Origin: Chalciporus piperatus
Taxonomy: Eukaryota; Basidiomycota; Agaricomycetes; Boletales; Boletaceae
DNA length: 30,204 nucleotides
Direction of reading: 5' to 3'
Assembly: GCA_038093975.1 (NCBI GenBank)
Contig: JBBPTG010000275.1
Coordinates: 1 to 30,204, forward strand
Below, in pieces: positions 1 through 10,100 of this stretch. The position numbers and the translations under genes were made by a program. Under the pieces are notes generated by a model that saw only the letters and a list, made by a program, of their open reading frames with translations, was not told where the DNA came from and searched no databases. Every line of letters begins with the position of its first letter. Position 1 is the first letter of the stretch.

Positions 1-460
1 GGGAAAGTGTAGCTAGATTGAGTGTAGCAAAAGTGTACAAAAAAGCATAGTAAAAGTGTAGCGAAATGTGTGGGAAAGTGTGTAGTGATAGAGTGTAGCT
101 AAAGTGGACAAAAAAGTGTACTAAAAGTGTAGTTACAAGTGTAGTGATTGAGTGTAGCAAAGTGTAACAAAAAAGCGTAGTAAAACTTGAATCAAATGTG
201 TAGGAAAGTGTAGCTAGATTGAGTGTAGCAAAAGTGTACAAAAAAGCGTAGTAAATGTGTAATTACAAGTGTGGGAAAGTGTATTAGGTTAGAGTGTAGC
301 AAAGTGTACAAAAAGCGCAGTAAGTGTGTAGTTAAAAGTGTAGCAAAGTATGTGGAGATCAAACCTATTGAAAGTGTACAAAAAAGCATACACAAGTGTA
401 CAAAAAATATGGTAGCTATCTAGTGTAGGAGATCCTAATAAAGTGTAGCTACATTTCCCT
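1..460. repeat. Degenerate ~71-bp tandem repeat array
   Basis: The block is built from short words such as AGTGTAGC, AAGTGTAC and AAAAAAGCGTAG. A shared anchor (GAGTGTAGC followed by AAAGTG and an A-run) starts at 20, 91, 150, 221 and 292, giving periods of 71, 59, 71 and 71 bp; one unit therefore carries a 12-bp deletion. After about 330 the units decay into looser repeats of the same words up to about 450. The strand is rich in G, A and T and poor in C. No credible gene is present; minus-strand reading frames here only translate the repeat. The array may continue beyond the left edge of the window. Confidence 0.85.
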
Positions 461-576
461 AATGCTCGGACTTGACACAAAATCCGCGCGAAAAAGTCAC
501 GTGACCATGTTGAATTTGCCGCGCCACCTCTTCGACTCTCTCTCACCACTACACCACACCTCAACAACAGCAAAAC

Positions 577-1339
577 GGCCGGCGAGTGCTCAAAAGCCCC
601 GCCGGCATCGCCAGGTGAGTGAAAACTCGCTCACCACCACATCCGCTCACCTCGCAAACAGCCTGCTGCCACCTACCACCTCACTCTCGACAAGAAAACG
701 ACGAAAATGCGAAAACGCGGCCGGCGTGGGCTCAACAGCCCCGCCGGCTTCACGAGGTGAGTGATAAGCCACCCGCTCACCCCGCAAACAGCCGCTTGCA
801 CTGCTCTGCCCACTACCACCTACCACACCACTCTCGACACGAAAACGACGAAAACGCGAAAACGCGAAAATGCGGCCGGCGAGGGCTCAACAGCCCCGCC
901 GGCAGCACACGGTGTGTTCTTCCTCACCCACCACCACCACCTCTCATCTCGTACAGAGCCGCTCGGGCCGTACGAACCACCACCACCTCCAAACCCTCAA
1001 ACAACCTCGACCTCGAACTCAATGGCCGGCGTGGGCTCAACAGCCCCGCCGGCAGCACATGGTGTGTTTTTCCTCACCCACCACCATCCTCTCTCACCTC
1101 GTACAGAGCCGCTCGGGCTGTCTCCCCCCCACCACCTCGCTCCCTCAAACTCGATCGTAAAAAAAATGGCCGGCGTGGGCTCAGCAGCCCCGCCGGCATC
1201 ACGAGGTTCGTGTTTCCTCACCCATCACCTCATCCACTCACTTCAACGACAGCCGCTTGGGTTGTCTCCCCCCCACCACCTCCCACCTTCAACCTCGACA
1301 CCAACACATGGCCGGCGCGGGCTCAACAGCCCCGCTGGC
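577..1339. repeat. Six-copy 142-155-bp tandem repeat, each with a GC-rich hairpin
   Basis: A 30-nt palindromic core begins at 577, 719, 874, 1024, 1168 and 1310, so unit lengths are 142, 155, 150, 144 and 142 bp. In the best copies the core folds as GCCGGCG / GGGCT, loop CAAC, AGCCC / CGCCGGC, a 12-bp stem with one unpaired base. The spacers are also related: A-rich words with CGAAAACG, then CA-rich stretches with TCACCTCGTACAGAGCCGCTC. The first core (577-606) and last core (1310-1339) are the most diverged. Two overlapping plus-strand reading frames cross the array, but they translate the repeat (recurring GLNSPAG and STAPPA) and are not counted as genes. The origin is unknown; hairpins of this kind occur in Helitron ends and in satellites. 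Confidence 0.85.
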
Positions 1340-1530
1340 TTCAGAGGTTTGTGTTTATTTGTTGACTAACACACCTACTCACCTCGTACATAGCTGCTCG
1401 TGTTGCATGGCACTTCATTAACTAGTAACTATTGTACCACAATACATGTAATAGTTAGACATAATATATTTCGCATTTTCTGAACTGTCATAAGGTGTGA
1501 ATTAATCATAAGATATAGTGAACTAGTAAT

Positions 1531-2113
1531 TGGGACTGGGTGACTGGATTACTGGGTGACTGGATTACTGAGGTGACTGGGTGACTGGATTACTGAGGTG
1601 ACTGGGTGACTGGATTACTGAGGTGACTGGATTACTGAGGTGACTGGAAGTGACTGGTGACTGGGTTACTGGTGTGACTTGTGTGACTGGAGTGACTGGA
1701 GTGACTAGATTACTGGATTACTGAGTGACTGGATTACTGAAATGACTGGATGACTGAATGGCTGGATGACTGGACTACTGAGACTACTGGATTACTGGAC
1801 CACTGAGTGACTAGATTACTGGAATACTGGAATACTGGATGGCTGGAGTAATGAGACAACTGGATTGCTGGATGACTAGGGCACTGTGCTACTAGGCTGC
1901 TGAGATGACTACATGACTGGGAAACTGGGCTACTAGGCTACTGAGATAACTGGATGACTGGAACACTGGGCTACTGAGCTACTGAGACTACTGAGACTAC
2001 TGAAGTGACTGGGCTAATGAACCAATGAGATTACTGAAATGACTGGCTGACTGGATGACTGGGCAACTGAGCAACTGGCGTACTGGTTTAACTGATCCAG
2101 TCATTCCAGTAAC
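1531..2113. repeat. TGACTGG/TTACTGR minisatellite
   Basis: About 580 bp are made almost wholly of 8-9-nt units such as TGACTGGA, TTACTGAG and GTGACTGG. Between about 1540 and 1660 they form a regular higher-order unit of about 25 bp (GTGACTGGGTGACTGGATTACTGAG); towards 2100 the units become degenerate. The array directly abuts the broken 3' end of the left Helitron gene, whose stop codon (2115-2117, minus strand) lies at the junction. Confidence 0.9.
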
Positions 2114-2114
2114 T

Positions 2115-5100
2115 TCAGACTTTTTGCAGTGTTGCTGATGTACCTGTTCCTCCACTTCCGGCAATGTGCATAAGTAACTGATCGAGCGACTGCGACAAGA
2201 AATGCTCGCCCACGATTCGGAAAGCTCGCTGCTGTTCATCGTTGTCATCCATGGCAAATTCCATGACTACCTCGTGCAGCATCACCTCGCTCGGATTGAC
2301 AGCATCCGTTTCGTTCACGGTGGGAGATCGAATGTTACCCCTTCCATTTGCGGCAAGAGCGCTTACAGTCGTTGAAGGTATCACATTCGTTCTATTGCGA
2401 TTAGTAGGGCGGCAATCTTCGTTCTCGTGGCAGTCGTCGTCCAGCGGACGCTTACGCTTCCGGCGTTTCGTCATATCCTCCTTATACATCTTCAACAGCG
2501 GACGATCATCCTCCGTTAGCAATCGTGACCTTTCGTTCGAAGCTGAAGAGGCGGGTGAAACCGAAGGAATATTAAACATGTTCGCGCGTTCGAGTGAACC
2601 AATAACATCTTCGGCAGCTGAGGACAAAGGCAAAGCTGAAGAATCGTTGAAAAGCATGTCGTCCATGCTTCCGTGCTCACCTCCTTCGAGGGCGTGCTGC
2701 AACAACGATGTGTGAAGACTTTCTAAGTCAGGTTCCTCAGCAACTCTATCGACGTCAATGGTCAAGCCAGCAACCAAGCGTGACAGTCGTTCAGTGTTCA
2801 TGTGGTCTCTGGCCTCTTTACACTCGTTCTCGACAGACAAGTTCTGGATAACTTCGATGTCCGTCGGAGCAAAACGATATGCGTCGTACGCATTTGACCA
2901 GCTCTCGTGAACGGCTTTAAGATCGCTTAATTGCCTCCATGGCTTGAATAGAACCAACATGGTTCTACACCAAACTTCTTCAGGTTCACCGCCTGTAGGT
3001 CTCGCTGGTATTCTTTTCGCTAACAGGACTACCACTCGCGGCTCGGAACGAAGGCGCAACATGTAAACGTCACGACGCGGATGAGGTACAGTAAACTCAC
3101 CACGTTCGTTCGCGATCCTTCCTCTCCGACGGACATCGTCGCTTTCTGCACCCCTTTGCAAACGATTCTGCTCCGTGGACACCCTGATTTTCTCCGTGAT
3201 CTCAGAATAACGCCATATCGACAAGGAATCAAACATTCCGGAATCTGGACGACATATGTAGTCTGTGACAAAGTCATCTACCATCAGTTCACCCTGGTCA
3301 AGCGAAAGCATGATGTCATCGTCACGCGAGTGTGCGTCCTCATCATCGTCTTCCGTATTTAATGATTGGTCAAGCGATCGGACGTAGTTGTCTATACGCC
3401 GCCAGTTCAATGTCACGAAAGTATGACTTTTGTAATGGTCTCCTCCACCCACCAAGAAAGACATGACCTGTTGGTGAGATAGTTCCTGCTTGCCCATCAA
3501 CGCATTGACTGACTTAACGAATAGGCTCTTGTCTTTCGCCCGCGAATCATGTTGAAACGAGTCGACGGACTCATTACGTCGCACCGCATATTTGATTGCA
3601 TCCAAACCGACGTGCACGCTAAGACTGTTCTTCGTGATGTAATCTGCAACGTAGTACACCAGAGCCTTCGCGTCAGGACCTGATCCTATGAATTTGATGT
3701 CCATGTTACACTGTAGCAGAAACATAACTATGTCGTTATAATTATTTATCCAAGGATGAAGACGACGCAATTTGATGGCGAATGTCTCCGGATCGATTTC
3801 AGTTTTCGTTTGCGTGCGACCATCCATACGCATGCGACAATGAGCATCGTCGCGCGGCTCACCCGGTTTTAAGTATTTCCAGCAAGTATCTGAATGTTCG
3901 TGCCAGTTGCAAACCTCGACTAGACGGGAAACAAATTCTCGAAACGCAAACGTGAACTCGTCAGACGACATCATGGATCGCTGAGGAGGTTGCTCGATTC
4001 GAGGATCATACGACTGATCTGATCTTGAAGGTCGCCGGGAATCCAAAGGTGGAGAGACTTCAGTTTGACCCGGCAACTCACATTTAATTGTCGTTTCCAA
4101 CCAACTGACGACTTGTTCCTTGAAAATCGGTTCGATGTCCATCAAGTCTTTCATCGCTTGCGGGTTAGGACACCCCTTCAGCCACAGTAGAAAATGACAA
4201 TGTAGTGACCCTCGCCCTTGAGCCTCCACCATACCATAGTGAGCGACACATTTGCCAAATAGGCCTGGACGAGAATCACCTACTCTAACAATAACTTGTA
4301 AGAAATTCGTTATGACATTGTCGAAAAATTGAGAGGCCAAGCCCGGATTGCTAGCAACAAATACAGCTCGATCCTTCGAAGACATCGAGCGCCACTGGAC
4401 AGCGTCAATATCTTTCAATCCTCCGAGTAACGGATTGCCTATGTCGTACGGATTGATGGTTATAAAGAGAGCGGGTGTACCAAACCTTCGGACCAAGCCC
4501 CATATCTCGTTGCGCCGACACTGTTTGTAGCCCGAAGTACCTTTGCTATGTCTGGAAACGATCTGAAGACTGTTCAGCACGCTCACCGCCTTTTTCTGCA
4601 TAGGTGAAGTTGCTTTCGATCGCGGATTGGTTTCCCACAAACGAATGAGGTCTGTGAGCGCAGGAGCGATCTCGTACAAAGTTTTGCCAATGTTATACTG
4701 CTCGGTCGCCTTCACACGAAAAGACAACGAACGATTGAGATCCCGTTTTTGAATGATGTTCCAGCAAACGTATGCAAAAGTGGGGTCTGATTCGAATCGT
4801 GAGTTATCCTGCAATAGCAAATTACGAACTTGACGCACGAAGCTTAAACGGTTTTCTCCTCCTCTCCGCACCTCGTTGAAGCCTCCAATTCCAAAAGGGT
4901 CAAGATGGGGAAACAACCAGGACAGTAAGGCAGGATTATCTTCGTTTACTAGCCTACTACCGCCCCGAAGCTGCACAAAACGTCGACCATCCAAGCAATG
5001 TGCCAATGCGTTCGCCTTCATCGTGCACAAATTCAGAGGTGAATGATCTCCTTCTGTATAACCAACCGAATTGATAAGGAGGTCCGAGTCCGTGTCAGTT

Positions 5101-6797
5101 TGTGCGGGAACGTGTTCTTCAGTTGAAGCATACCCACTGCAAGCTGAGGCGTCGCCTACGTCACGTAAGAAACAAAGCTCGATAGCCACAGGTATGCTAG
5201 CTTCCGCATCACCTTCATAGAGAGCATTGATATGGCCTTGATCCACAGCCACCACGCCTCGATACCAATCATTGTTCTCCACCAAAAAATTGGCAAGCGT
5301 TCTCACCACGCCCTTGTTGACAAGGACAGGACCGAGTTTTTCAACTGTCTGCCGATTTACCGTGGTATTCGAACTTACGAATAAAGCACACATTGACTGT
5401 GCGATTTCTTCCGGACCAGGAGGAATTACATCACGAAGAGTGAATGTATCCTGAGGTATGACTGCAACATTGCCACGAACATATCCCTGCGCAACCCTCT
5501 CGTCCCGTGACCACCCTCCGCGCTGACTGAACAAATAACTGATCTTCGTAGCTCGAGCTCGCGAAACTAACATCAGGTCAAACATGGAGGCCCTTTCAAA
5601 CGCCATCCGGACATCCGGCGTTAACTCATCGTACGCATAATATTGAAAGTTGGCTAACGAATCCAACGGCATCCGTCCATTACCGACGAGAGAGGCGTAG
5701 CAGGAACCACAGAGATCCATGGCTGATGGCGACCAAGGGTCAGACAATCCTTTAGCACAAAGTATAGCATGTCCATACAGCTCGAAGGCGTACGTTGTGG
5801 GATGAGTAGACGGCGGCAGAGAGTCGTTTCGAAGTACTGTCAGGTCAACCTCACCTACGCTAACCGACCTAAGCTCTCGGCGAACGTAACGATGCGCGCA
5901 CACTGCACATGGAAATCGACTTTGGGCATCATTTCCCATCCGTTGTTGCCATTCTAATATTATTTGCTCTCGCAGTTGGTCATCAGCGATGTAAGGAAAG
6001 TCGTCGTTTTCACGACATCGAATGCTGTCCACAGATGCGCCGGATACAACAGACGGACGTGATGTTAGTTCGGACGGTGAAGTGCAACGGACGAACGGAT
6101 AAAACAAAGGACATCCTTCTCTACACTCGTGCGCATGCAGAATGCGCATTAGATCTGGCCGGGTCGCAAAGCTTGAGCTCGCGATCCGATGCGAAAGCAA
6201 TAAACAATCCACCTGCCCATCCTCAAGGACGAAGTCGGCCAATAGTTTTTTTAACGACATGGCTACCCGGATAGCACCGTCAACGTATGAATCGACAAAC
6301 CGGTAATTGGCAAGATAACCTGTGGTAACAAACCCCGAACCACTGTCTGTCCACAGACGTTGCTCACGAGAAACAACAAGACGGAAAACAAGCTCCGAGC
6401 GCAAGGGCTGGCGACCACCCACGCGAGGCAAAACACGCTCGCGAAACTCAAAGCGAAGACGATCCCGACAAGTAATTGTACAGACATGGTTTTTCAAAGC
6501 ATTGATTATCTGCTCCTTTCGAGGTCTCGCCAACAGACGTACGTGATGGTACTTGGCAATAGCAGCCAATCGAGCGATACTAACACCCGAAAAATGATCG
6601 AGGAGAAAGGCGACACCAGGAAATAGCACAATCATCAGGGGGCCGGAGGGCCATCTCCGCAATACAGGTACCTCTGCCTCGATGATGCCAATGAACTCGA
6701 AGTTCTGCAACAACCGACGAATGGAGACACGCCCCGACGACGAATCAACGTCAACGTCATCAACCTCAGTAACCTCCCAGAATGCACGAACGTCCAT
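2115..6797 (-). CDS. Helitron Rep protein, helicase lost (3'-truncated RepHel)
   Basis: This is a single open frame of 1560 codons. The first ATG is at 6797; codons further upstream in frame lack an ATG. Domain order: an N-terminal region of unknown role; a cysteine-containing zinc-binding stretch (CAVC near residue 296, CGSC near 364); a DUF6570-like segment near 445-480; the Helitron_like_N core around ALFITINP near 778; the HUH nuclease motif LHCHF with H866 and H868; and the double-tyrosine motif YVADY with Y1049 and Y1053. These residues nick and join DNA in rolling-circle transposition. A second conserved block (NALMGKQELS, then a GDHY) follows. The frame enters the PIF1-type helicase only as far as Walker A, where GGTGKS is replaced by GGTGTS (Lys to Thr, codon ACA at residue 1553), and a TGA follows seven codons later where the minisatellite begins. 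About 500 helicase residues are missing. No intron is needed. It is probably a dead or helper-dependent element. Confidence 0.85.
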   Translation of the reverse strand: MDVRAFWEVTEVDDVDVDSSSGRVSIRRLLQNFEFIGIIEAEVPVLRRWPSGPLMIVLFPGVAFLLDHFSGVSIARLAAIAKYHHVRLLARPRKEQIINALKNHVCTITCRDRLRFEFRERVLPRVGGRQPLRSELVFRLVVSREQRLWTDSGSGFVTTGYLANYRFVDSYVDGAIRVAMSLKKLLADFVLEDGQVDCLLLSHRIASSSFATRPDLMRILHAHECREGCPLFYPFVRCTSPSELTSRPSVVSGASVDSIRCRENDDFPYIADDQLREQIILEWQQRMGNDAQSRFPCAVCAHRYVRRELRSVSVGEVDLTVLRNDSLPPSTHPTTYAFELYGHAILCAKGLSDPWSPSAMDLCGSCYASLVGNGRMPLDSLANFQYYAYDELTPDVRMAFERASMFDLMLVSRARATKISYLFSQRGGWSRDERVAQGYVRGNVAVIPQDTFTLRDVIPPGPEEIAQSMCALFVSSNTTVNRQTVEKLGPVLVNKGVVRTLANFLVENNDWYRGVVAVDQGHINALYEGDAEASIPVAIELCFLRDVGDASACSGYASTEEHVPAQTDTDSDLLINSVGYTEGDHSPLNLCTMKANALAHCLDGRRFVQLRGGSRLVNEDNPALLSWLFPHLDPFGIGGFNEVRRGGENRLSFVRQVRNLLLQDNSRFESDPTFAYVCWNIIQKRDLNRSLSFRVKATEQYNIGKTLYEIAPALTDLIRLWETNPRSKATSPMQKKAVSVLNSLQIVSRHSKGTSGYKQCRRNEIWGLVRRFGTPALFITINPYDIGNPLLGGLKDIDAVQWRSMSSKDRAVFVASNPGLASQFFDNVITNFLQVIVRVGDSRPGLFGKCVAHYGMVEAQGRGSLHCHFLLWLKGCPNPQAMKDLMDIEPIFKEQVVSWLETTIKCELPGQTEVSPPLDSRRPSRSDQSYDPRIEQPPQRSMMSSDEFTFAFREFVSRLVEVCNWHEHSDTCWKYLKPGEPRDDAHCRMRMDGRTQTKTEIDPETFAIKLRRLHPWINNYNDIVMFLLQCNMDIKFIGSGPDAKALVYYVADYITKNSLSVHVGLDAIKYAVRRNESVDSFQHDSRAKDKSLFVKSVNALMGKQELSHQQVMSFLVGGGDHYKSHTFVTLNWRRIDNYVRSLDQSLNTEDDDEDAHSRDDDIMLSLDQGELMVDDFVTDYICRPDSGMFDSLSIWRYSEITEKIRVSTEQNRLQRGAESDDVRRRGRIANERGEFTVPHPRRDVYMLRLRSEPRVVVLLAKRIPARPTGGEPEEVWCRTMLVLFKPWRQLSDLKAVHESWSNAYDAYRFAPTDIEVIQNLSVENECKEARDHMNTERLSRLVAGLTIDVDRVAEEPDLESLHTSLLQHALEGGEHGSMDDMLFNDSSALPLSSAAEDVIGSLERANMFNIPSVSPASSASNERSRLLTEDDRPLLKMYKEDMTKRRKRKRPLDDDCHENEDCRPTNRNRTNVIPSTTVSALAANGRGNIRSPTVNETDAVNPSEVMLHEVVMEFAMDDNDEQQRAFRIVGEHFLSQSLDQLLMHIAGSGGTGTSATLQKV

Positions 6798-7109
6798 TTT
6801 AACGACCAACGATGGTGATGAGTGATAACGGTAAAGATAAGAAAACAGAAGAGATACGAGCAACGAAATGTATCACGTGCACATCTATCACGTGCGCACT
6901 TTTTGACAGATGTCATCCCACGGTTACTTTCACACACATTAATGATCTGGAAACCTGGTCCCTTCGGTTCCAGGAATAACCCGATTGCTTCCTATTTCAC
7001 CCGACAGAGATCACACGTCGTACAATAACCAATGGTCTCATAGGAAAAAAAGAGAAATCATCATCTACGTACATCCATAACAGAAAGCAGATAAAAAAAT
7101 TATAGTGAT
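6798..7109. other. Spacer between the two Helitron genes
   Basis: These 312 bp must hold both the 3' end of the right element and the 5' end of the left one if the two are simply adjacent. I see an imperfect hairpin at about 6950-6973 (CCTGG ... CCAGG) but no CTRR at a convincing distance on the minus strand. The half nearest 7109 is A/T-rich. No gene is supported. Confidence 0.4.
6871..6900. promoter_or_regulatory. Two 15-bp direct repeats, each with a CACGTG E-box
   Basis: TATCACGTGC occurs at 6871-6880 and again at 6886-6895 within two 15-bp units. The palindrome CACGTG is a binding site for bHLH factors. The repeats lie about 75-100 bp upstream of the left Rep start codon (6797), a plausible promoter position. 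The regulatory role is inferred only from motif and place. Confidence 0.35.
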
Positions 7110-10100
7110 CTATGTAGCTCCGTATCCACCTGTTTCAAATCTGCGACGTGTACTTGTCGCAAGCTTTTCCAACCGAGCGTCTTCTTCCCTTAGTGCTTCG
7201 GATGGATGTCGAGTAAAAAGACTATCTTCAAAATCGCGGAGTAACCGAATACCTGAGCGACGCTGTCCGCGTGAAAGTGCGACGTACGCGTTGAACGGAG
7301 TGAGTCCGAAGTTCGTTGTTTTCCCTATATCGACCAAAACGTATGGAAGCGTTTGACCTTGAGATTTGAAGTCGGTGAATGCGTGCGCCAGCGTGAGTGG
7401 CAATTGACGTCGGGTGACACGAATGCGTGGTTTCGATCCGATAAAAAAGTGATGGGTGACAGGGAAGATCGGAATATGTCTCGGAGGAAGACCGTTGAAC
7501 TCTACGTGGGTTGTAGCAGTCGGAGGTAGTCGAATGACGACGTAAATCGGAGGAAAATTCAATCGAGTTAGATTACACTCGGATGAATCTGATGACGATG
7601 GGACTTGATTTCTTTCCCGTGGATCGAGAATGATATCAGTGATAACTCCTCGAGTTCCATTCGCTAGGTTGGCTGCTGGACAAATATTCTCCGTAACCAT
7701 TACAGGAGATCCCACCGCAAAGTTGAGCGTGAACTCGAGATCTCCTGTATCCTCTATTGGCATCTGTGCTACCGTGAGCTTTTGAAGCATGGTCAACGGA
7801 CCATTTGTCGTCGAGTTTTCGGATACTGATTGATATTCCATGCTACCTGTCAGTTTGCAATGCTTCTTCACCGCCAGTTCATTCCACCGAACGCGAACAC
7901 TGTTTCTCGGAGTTACGAGAACTGCATCCTTCCACGGATCAGTTGTGAAATTAGGTGTTTCGCAATCAGGTTGACCCAGGATCAGACTTCGGATCGTACG
8001 AAGGTCTTCTTTCGTACATTCTCCGACACGCGCCCTATCCAACAACTGTGCCCATTCCGGATCATCGATTCTAACTTGTTCCCTTAGGAAAATTACGGTG
8101 TCGAATTGGAGAAAAGTGTTTCGACCCATTTCGCACCTCGTCGTGGGCTGTTTAGCCTGAAACAGAGCGCGCTTCAATTTAGCTGTGGTGCGTGATCGTA
8201 AGGATGTTGAAATGATTGATCTTCTTGATTTCTTACCTATGGGGGGGAGTTGATGAAAATCACCTGTGGCCATAACACTCATACCCGCCAGAGGTTCCGT
8301 CGCACATGGCTTATCAAGAACGACTGCAAGAACTTGAGAGAGGTCTGCCAACGTATCCGTCGTGAGCATGCTAATCTCGTCTGTTATCAATAGACGTTTT
8401 CCGACAATATTGTTTCTTCGTCGTGTTGCCATTTCGGAATTGGGATGGATAGCCCAGGTGTCTGAGCGGGGTGTACGGGCTGGAAGTCCCGCCCAGGAAT
8501 GAAGAGTTGATCCTCCTATGCTGCTAGCAGCAACCCCTGTTGTCGCTGTTTTCGCTAAGGTGGAGTGAAGACCATGGCGGGTGTACAGATCATCGATTGC
8601 GTCGATGAGAAACGTTTTCCCAACACCTCCGTGTCCGCCGACATACATCAATAACTGCGGAGGTTGTTGGTTGTCGTTTTCGGATAGAAGATGGTTCTCT
8701 ACGATCTTGTACGCCATTCGCTGATCATATTTGAGCGTCTTGAAGTACGGACTTTCTTCCAAACCGGAATTGCTCGTCGATAGCTTAACGACGAGCGGGC
8801 GTGGGTCCGTATCGAGCTGTTGCGTCATCTCCATGTTCACGTCTCCTAAATCTTGTTCGTCGTCAATCTCCACTCCACGTTGTTCTTCGACAGCAGATGT
8901 CCACTTTCGACATTGGCAAAGATCGTTTTCATCACTTGATCTAGCAAGCAGACCTGCCCTATTCATCACCTTCCATTCGTCGTTGGACGAGAAGATACCG
9001 TTATCTTCAGCGATCCCAATAGCGATATCCGCATACATGCGTTCGCGGACAGAGAACGTGGAACGTGATGCTTCTTCTATATCGTTTTCAGTTATCCCAC
9101 CCTCTGAAAATTCCATCATTTTTAAGTTACCGTACGATGTCAAATTCCGTACCGAGATGAATCTCCATCACGTCCTCATCGCACACTTCATTCTCGTCCA
9201 ATTGTTCTTCGTCGTCACATCTCACCTTCGATGACTCGTTCACGGTTGTCAAATCGTTTGTCTCTCTATGTTCCTTTGCTTTGTCTGCGCACGAATAGTA
9301 ATACTGGATGTTTTCGATTACGTTCCGTAGAGAGGATGGAGCTTGAGAGATGAAGAGTTCGAATGTGTTCTCGAACGTAGCGTTTACCGGTTTGATGTCA
9401 GTTATATGTCTCCACGGTTTCAACAGCGCGAGAATGGCTGCGCAATAGAGAGCTCGGGATTCTTCGCGATCGCTACGCGGAAACCAACGCCCCGGAAAGT
9501 AAGGCATCACTTCATGTTCTTCCGTTCGAAGAACTCGACATCGCTTCGGACGGTCGGGTTCGTAACAGATACGGACATTCCGCTTTCTCAGTGGCAATTC
9601 TGCTTCTTGATCCGTTGACGATTTCGGTGAGTCATAAGTGTTGGTGAAAAAATCAAGGAACGAGAAATCTGCAAGAGCACTTCCTCGCTCCACATAGTCT
9701 TTTACGCGGTCCCGAAGTTTCAAAGAACCATCCCGAATTTCTACAATCGAATATTCAGGCTATGAGACCAAGAAGTGGAATTAGTGGTGTACTACTATCT
9801 TTCTCTGCATGACTTACATTATCGTCTTGCTGTTGTGATGCTGATTCTTCAACTGTATTCGTCCCGTCATTTTCTCCACCTCGTTCCGCAACTGACCTCC
9901 CTGCGAGTGCAGGATAGGTATCCTTTAAAAGAGAAAGTACTGTCGAGATATAAATGGGCTCAAAGTGATGTGAGATATACCGATCACCCCAACCCATCAA
10001 ATAACTGATGACCTCTGGTGCGCTGAACTCTTGATCTCGACTCAGCGAATTGGCACATCGCTGAATAAGTTTTTTATTGAGATTGCGCACATCAGAAGTA

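Noticed and set aside
619..1369. Two long plus-strand reading frames (248 and 202 codons) and a shorter one
   Set aside because: They translate the hairpin tandem repeat in different frames, giving recurring GLNSPAG or STAPPA words; openness comes from the GC-rich repeat lacking stops.
6946..6975. Helitron 3' hairpin (CCTGG ... CCAGG) for the right RepHel element
   Set aside because: Only a 5-bp stem with an 11-nt loop, and no CTRR follows on the minus strand within a usual distance.
9104..9152. Frameshift between the accessory part and the helicase of the right RepHel
   Set aside because: A 49-nt GT-AG intron (donor after 9153, acceptor at 9104) restores the frame exactly, so no frameshift is needed.
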